Assembly (NCBI RefSeq): GCF_018135625.1
Contig: NZ_CP073078.1
Location: 2,884,501-2,948,500 of the forward strand
Source of the DNA: Phenylobacterium montanum
GTDB taxonomy: Bacteria > Pseudomonadota > Alphaproteobacteria > Caulobacterales > Caulobacteraceae
DNA: 64,000 nt
Direction: 5' to 3'
The notes beneath the pieces were generated by a model. It was not told the origin of the DNA. It was given only the letters and a program-made list of their open reading frames with translations, and made no database searches. Positions 63,278 to 64,000 of the stretch are shown here, piece after piece. Every line of letters starts with the position of its first letter. Within the stretch, counting starts at the first letter, position 1. A program made the translations under genes and the position numbers.

Positions 63278-64000
63278 CAAATTTCCCCAGCGGTTCCGTT
63301 GCGCAGACTATTGGCCGACTTCGCGAGAAGGGCGGCGAGCGATCCATCGGCCTTCGGCGACGCGCCGGTGCCCTTACAGTGCTGTAGGAAGTCCGAGAAA
63401 CCATCGGCCAGGGACTTGGCGTCATCCGGCTTGAATGTGATCGCGAGCGCGGCTTCGAAGGCTGCCAGCCGGGCGGGCCAGCTCGTGGACGATGCTGGTT
63501 CCGCGACAAGTCCCGGAGCGAGATCGAACGGCACGGCGGGTCGCTCCGGCGTGGCTCCTGTCGGATGACAGTCATCGAACAGGAGTGGGAAAAGCTCGCC
63601 GGCACGGAGGCGCGTGAGGTTCATCTGCGAGGGATCGGCTTCGATCACCGCCATGAACAGGAGATTGGACGGAAATCCGTAGCGTTGCGGGTTGCGCTGG
63701 CAGCGCGCGAGCTCCGGGAGCCAGAAGCCCGCCGCCGCAGGATCCAGGTCGTCCAGGATTACCACGACCGGCTCCGAGCGGGACCGCGCGCGAACGAACG
63801 CGTCATGCAGTGGAGCCTTCTCCCCTCTCTGCCCGGTCGGGGTTAGGTCGTTGACTGAGAGCAGAGTGGGATCGGTCATGATGGTCACGGGAGTCGCGCC
63901 ACCGACGACCGACAACCATGCCTCGGCGAACTCCCGGGCGAATGGGCCGATGAGCACTGGCAGTTCGCGGGCCCGGAGGGCGGCGTCGAGGACAAGGAGG
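63277..64000 (-). CDS. ATPase-like defence protein, C-terminal part (cut by window edge)
   Basis: The last 241 codons of a gene that continues beyond the right edge. It contains a Walker B-like strand VVVILDDLDPAAA and an earlier VLIGPFAREFAEAW, LL...TDPTLLSVNDL segment, which resemble the end of large AAA+-type proteins. No Walker A is in view. The stop codon overlaps the helicase ATG (TGATG), so the two are translated together. It might be a DruH-like or other partner of the helicase; that cannot be decided from this part. Confidence 0.6.
   Translation of the reverse strand, partial: LLVLDAALRARELPVLIGPFAREFAEAWLSVVGGATPVTIMTDPTLLSVNDLTPTGQRGEKAPLHDAFVRARSRSEPVVVILDDLDPAAAGFWLPELARCQRNPQRYGFPSNLLFMAVIEADPSQMNLTRLRAGELFPLLFDDCHPTGATPERPAVPFDLAPGLVAEPASSTSWPARLAAFEAALAITFKPDDAKSLADGFSDFLQHCKGTGASPKADGSLAALLAKSANSLRNGTAGEI

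Noticed and set aside
1-64000. CRISPR array or cas genes
   Set aside because: No regular direct repeats with unique spacers and no Cas-type proteins were found on either strand.
1-64000. Insertion sequence or transposase gene
   Set aside because: No DDE or HUH transposase motif was seen; mobility of the island rests on the integrase and relaxase only.

Overview
The window looks like a chromosomal segment of a high-GC alphaproteobacterium, most likely a member of the Caulobacterales (Caulobacter/Phenylobacterium-like). The reasons are a class I lysyl-tRNA synthetase, a Cpa/Tad pilus cluster, a ChvG-ChvI / HprK / EIIA-Man / HPr block, Coq7, and the very GC-rich codon use. No species call is made. 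About the first 40 kb is ordinary core and accessory chromosome. From about 40.5 kb to the right edge there is an integrated, probably mobilizable genomic island rich in antiphage genes.

Layout of the core part. 0-7.3 kb: start of an outer-membrane protein, lysK, a MerR regulator with a long-chain/branched-type acyl-CoA dehydrogenase, a zinc alcohol dehydrogenase and an MFS exporter. 7.3-14.1 kb: minus-strand pilus operon cpaB-cpaC-cpaE-cpaF-tadB-tadC with overlapping starts, lacking cpaD, cpaA and pilA here. 14.4-21.6 kb: a PLP decarboxylase coupled to an ATP-grasp protein, then small metabolic genes and an orphan 570-aa protein. 21.8-25.3 kb: chvI-chvG-hprK-EIIA-HPr, the alphaproteobacterial envelope-stress and regulatory PTS block, ending in a palindromic repeat. 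25.4-27.3 kb: lipoprotein, dienelactone hydrolase and a secreted protein. 27.4-37.5 kb: an exopolysaccharide locus with two flippase-like proteins, two glycosyltransferases, a nucleotidyltransferase/heptose-bisphosphatase fusion, ugd, an initiating sugar transferase and an aldo/keto reductase. 37.5-40.3 kb: GNAT, coq7, dsbB, a DedA-like protein and a small conserved protein.

The island. At 40,475 a tRNA-Leu(CAA) is cut exactly at the end of its anticodon loop. About 160 bp later there is a second, complete, different tRNA-Leu(CAA). Then come an excisionase-like protein, a 668-aa tyrosine recombinase, an AbiEii toxin relic, an AT-rich secreted orphan (623 aa), the two genes of a RADAR antiphage system (rdrA ATPase and rdrB adenosine deaminase, in that order on the minus strand), a 71-aa orphan, a nucleotidyltransferase-HEPN fusion and a DUF3363 relaxase. 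The right end holds a tightly coupled operon of ATPase (cut by the window edge), 1954-aa DUF1998 superfamily-2 helicase, and DUF3427-like HNH nuclease. The integrase, the split tRNA and the relaxase explain how the cargo arrived. The RADAR pair and the helicase operon are the main defence cargo. The helicase operon is the best candidate here for an undescribed or variant system.
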